Shown in pieces: positions 4,791 to 5,215 of a DNA stretch of 5,215 nucleotides. Made by a program: the position numbers and the translations under genes. The DNA comes from Rudanella sp. (lineage in GTDB: Bacteria; Bacteroidota; Bacteroidia; Cytophagales; Spirosomataceae): positions 1 to 5,215 of the forward strand of contig JAJAYX010000165.1 in assembly GCA_026785985.1 (NCBI GenBank), written 5' to 3'. The notes below the pieces were generated by a model that had not been told where the DNA came from, searched no databases, and was given only the letters and a program-made list of their open reading frames with translations. The first letter of the stretch is position 1. Each line of letters opens with the position of its first letter.

Positions 4791-5215
4791 TTCACGAAAC
4801 CATTGGTCAATTAGGCCATTTTTTTGTTATTCTGTCCTTCGTGACAGCGTTGGTAGCCACAATTGGCTACCTCATGTCGGCACTCGGCAAGGGGCAGCGT
4901 GTGGCCGCAAAAGCCATTGCTGAACCCGAACTGGCTTATGTGGGTGACACAGTTTCCAACAGCAACACTCCCCGCCGATCCAAACCAGCCACCAACCACC
5001 ACAAACTAGCTACCGGATCTCCGGAACATCCCAAAGATGATTGGCGGACGCTGGCGCGGTGGGCGTTTTATGTGCATGGAGCGGCTGTGATTGGCATCAT
5101 TGTGTGCCTGTATTCCATTATTTATAATCATTATTTCGAATATCAATACGCCTGGAGTCACTCCTCGCTGGCGTTGCCGCTGCAATATGTGGTGTCGTGT
5201 TTCTGGGAAGGTCAG
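4787..5215 (+). CDS. ccmF: Heme lyase subunit CcmF, N-terminal part, continues beyond the right edge
   Basis: CcmF receives heme from CcmE and ligates it to CxxCH motifs of apocytochromes c. Only the first 143 codons are present. They encode a first membrane segment (about 9-32), a hydrophilic loop (33-88), a second membrane segment (91-113) and the highly characteristic sequence NHYFEYQYAWSHSSLALP (114-131), followed by FWEGQ (139-143) at the edge, the beginning of the FWEGQEGS-type motif of the family. The start at ATG 4787 overlaps the preceding stop. The loop from about 35 to 85 is longer and more Pro/Asn/Thr/His-rich than I expect in Bacteroidota CcmF, but it keeps the frame. Its order after ccmE is the normal System I arrangement apart from the intervening toxin-like pair. 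Confidence 0.95.
   Translation, partial: MIHETIGQLGHFFVILSFVTALVATIGYLMSALGKGQRVAAKAIAEPELAYVGDTVSNSNTPRRSKPATNHHKLATGSPEHPKDDWRTLARWAFYVHGAAVIGIIVCLYSIIYNHYFEYQYAWSHSSLALPLQYVVSCFWEGQ

Noticed and set aside
5013..5024. Inverted repeat CCGGATCTCCGG in ccmF
   Set aside because: The loop would be two to four bases and it lies in coding sequence; likely chance.

Overview
The window looks like chromosomal DNA from a Bacteroidota bacterium, most likely of the order Cytophagales (a Spirosoma-like relative is my guess; the genus is inference). The clues are a perfect TAnnTTTG-type Bacteroidota -7 promoter element, a CcmE of the C-x3-Y type, Bacteroidota-style FeoB, CcmB and CcmC sequences, and no clear Shine-Dalgarno sites in front of the genes.

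Layout. The left third (1-2103) is a minus-strand ferrous-iron import locus: feoA, a 91-base spacer with small repeats and hairpins, then the first 595 codons of feoB, which runs off the left edge. A divergent regulatory region of about 120 bases (2104-2227) separates it from a plus-strand System I cytochrome c maturation operon: ccmB, ccmC, a ccmD-like gene, ccmE and the first 143 codons of ccmF, which runs off the right edge. Only the feoA-feoB spacer and the ccmC-ccmD gap (77 bases) are non-coding besides the divergent region. No stretch over 300 bases lacks a gene.

The standout is between ccmE and ccmF. Two small genes (4324-4790) resemble a ParE/RelE-like toxin and its cognate small antitoxin. 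They are threaded into the operon by stop/start overlaps at every junction: ATGA, then ATGCTAA, then ATGA. The cassette is clearly more AT-rich than its neighbours (about 42% GC by hand count against about 53% in a sampled part of ccmC) and is bounded by a 5-base direct repeat, TATGA. Removing it would restore a direct ccmE-ccmF ATGA overlap. It therefore looks like an acquired gene pair that now shares translation with a respiratory assembly operon.

How the genes work together. FeoA/FeoB bring in Fe(II). CcmB and CcmC handle heme delivery across the membrane, CcmD stabilises the CcmC-CcmE complex, CcmE is the heme chaperone and CcmF is the heme ligase that attaches heme to apocytochromes c. 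Iron import and heme attachment lie back to back around one shared regulatory region. No ccmA or ccmH is in the window. Other oddities are a feoB with no possible ATG start, a FeoA with five cysteines including a CxxC, and a long hydrophilic loop after the first membrane segment of CcmF.
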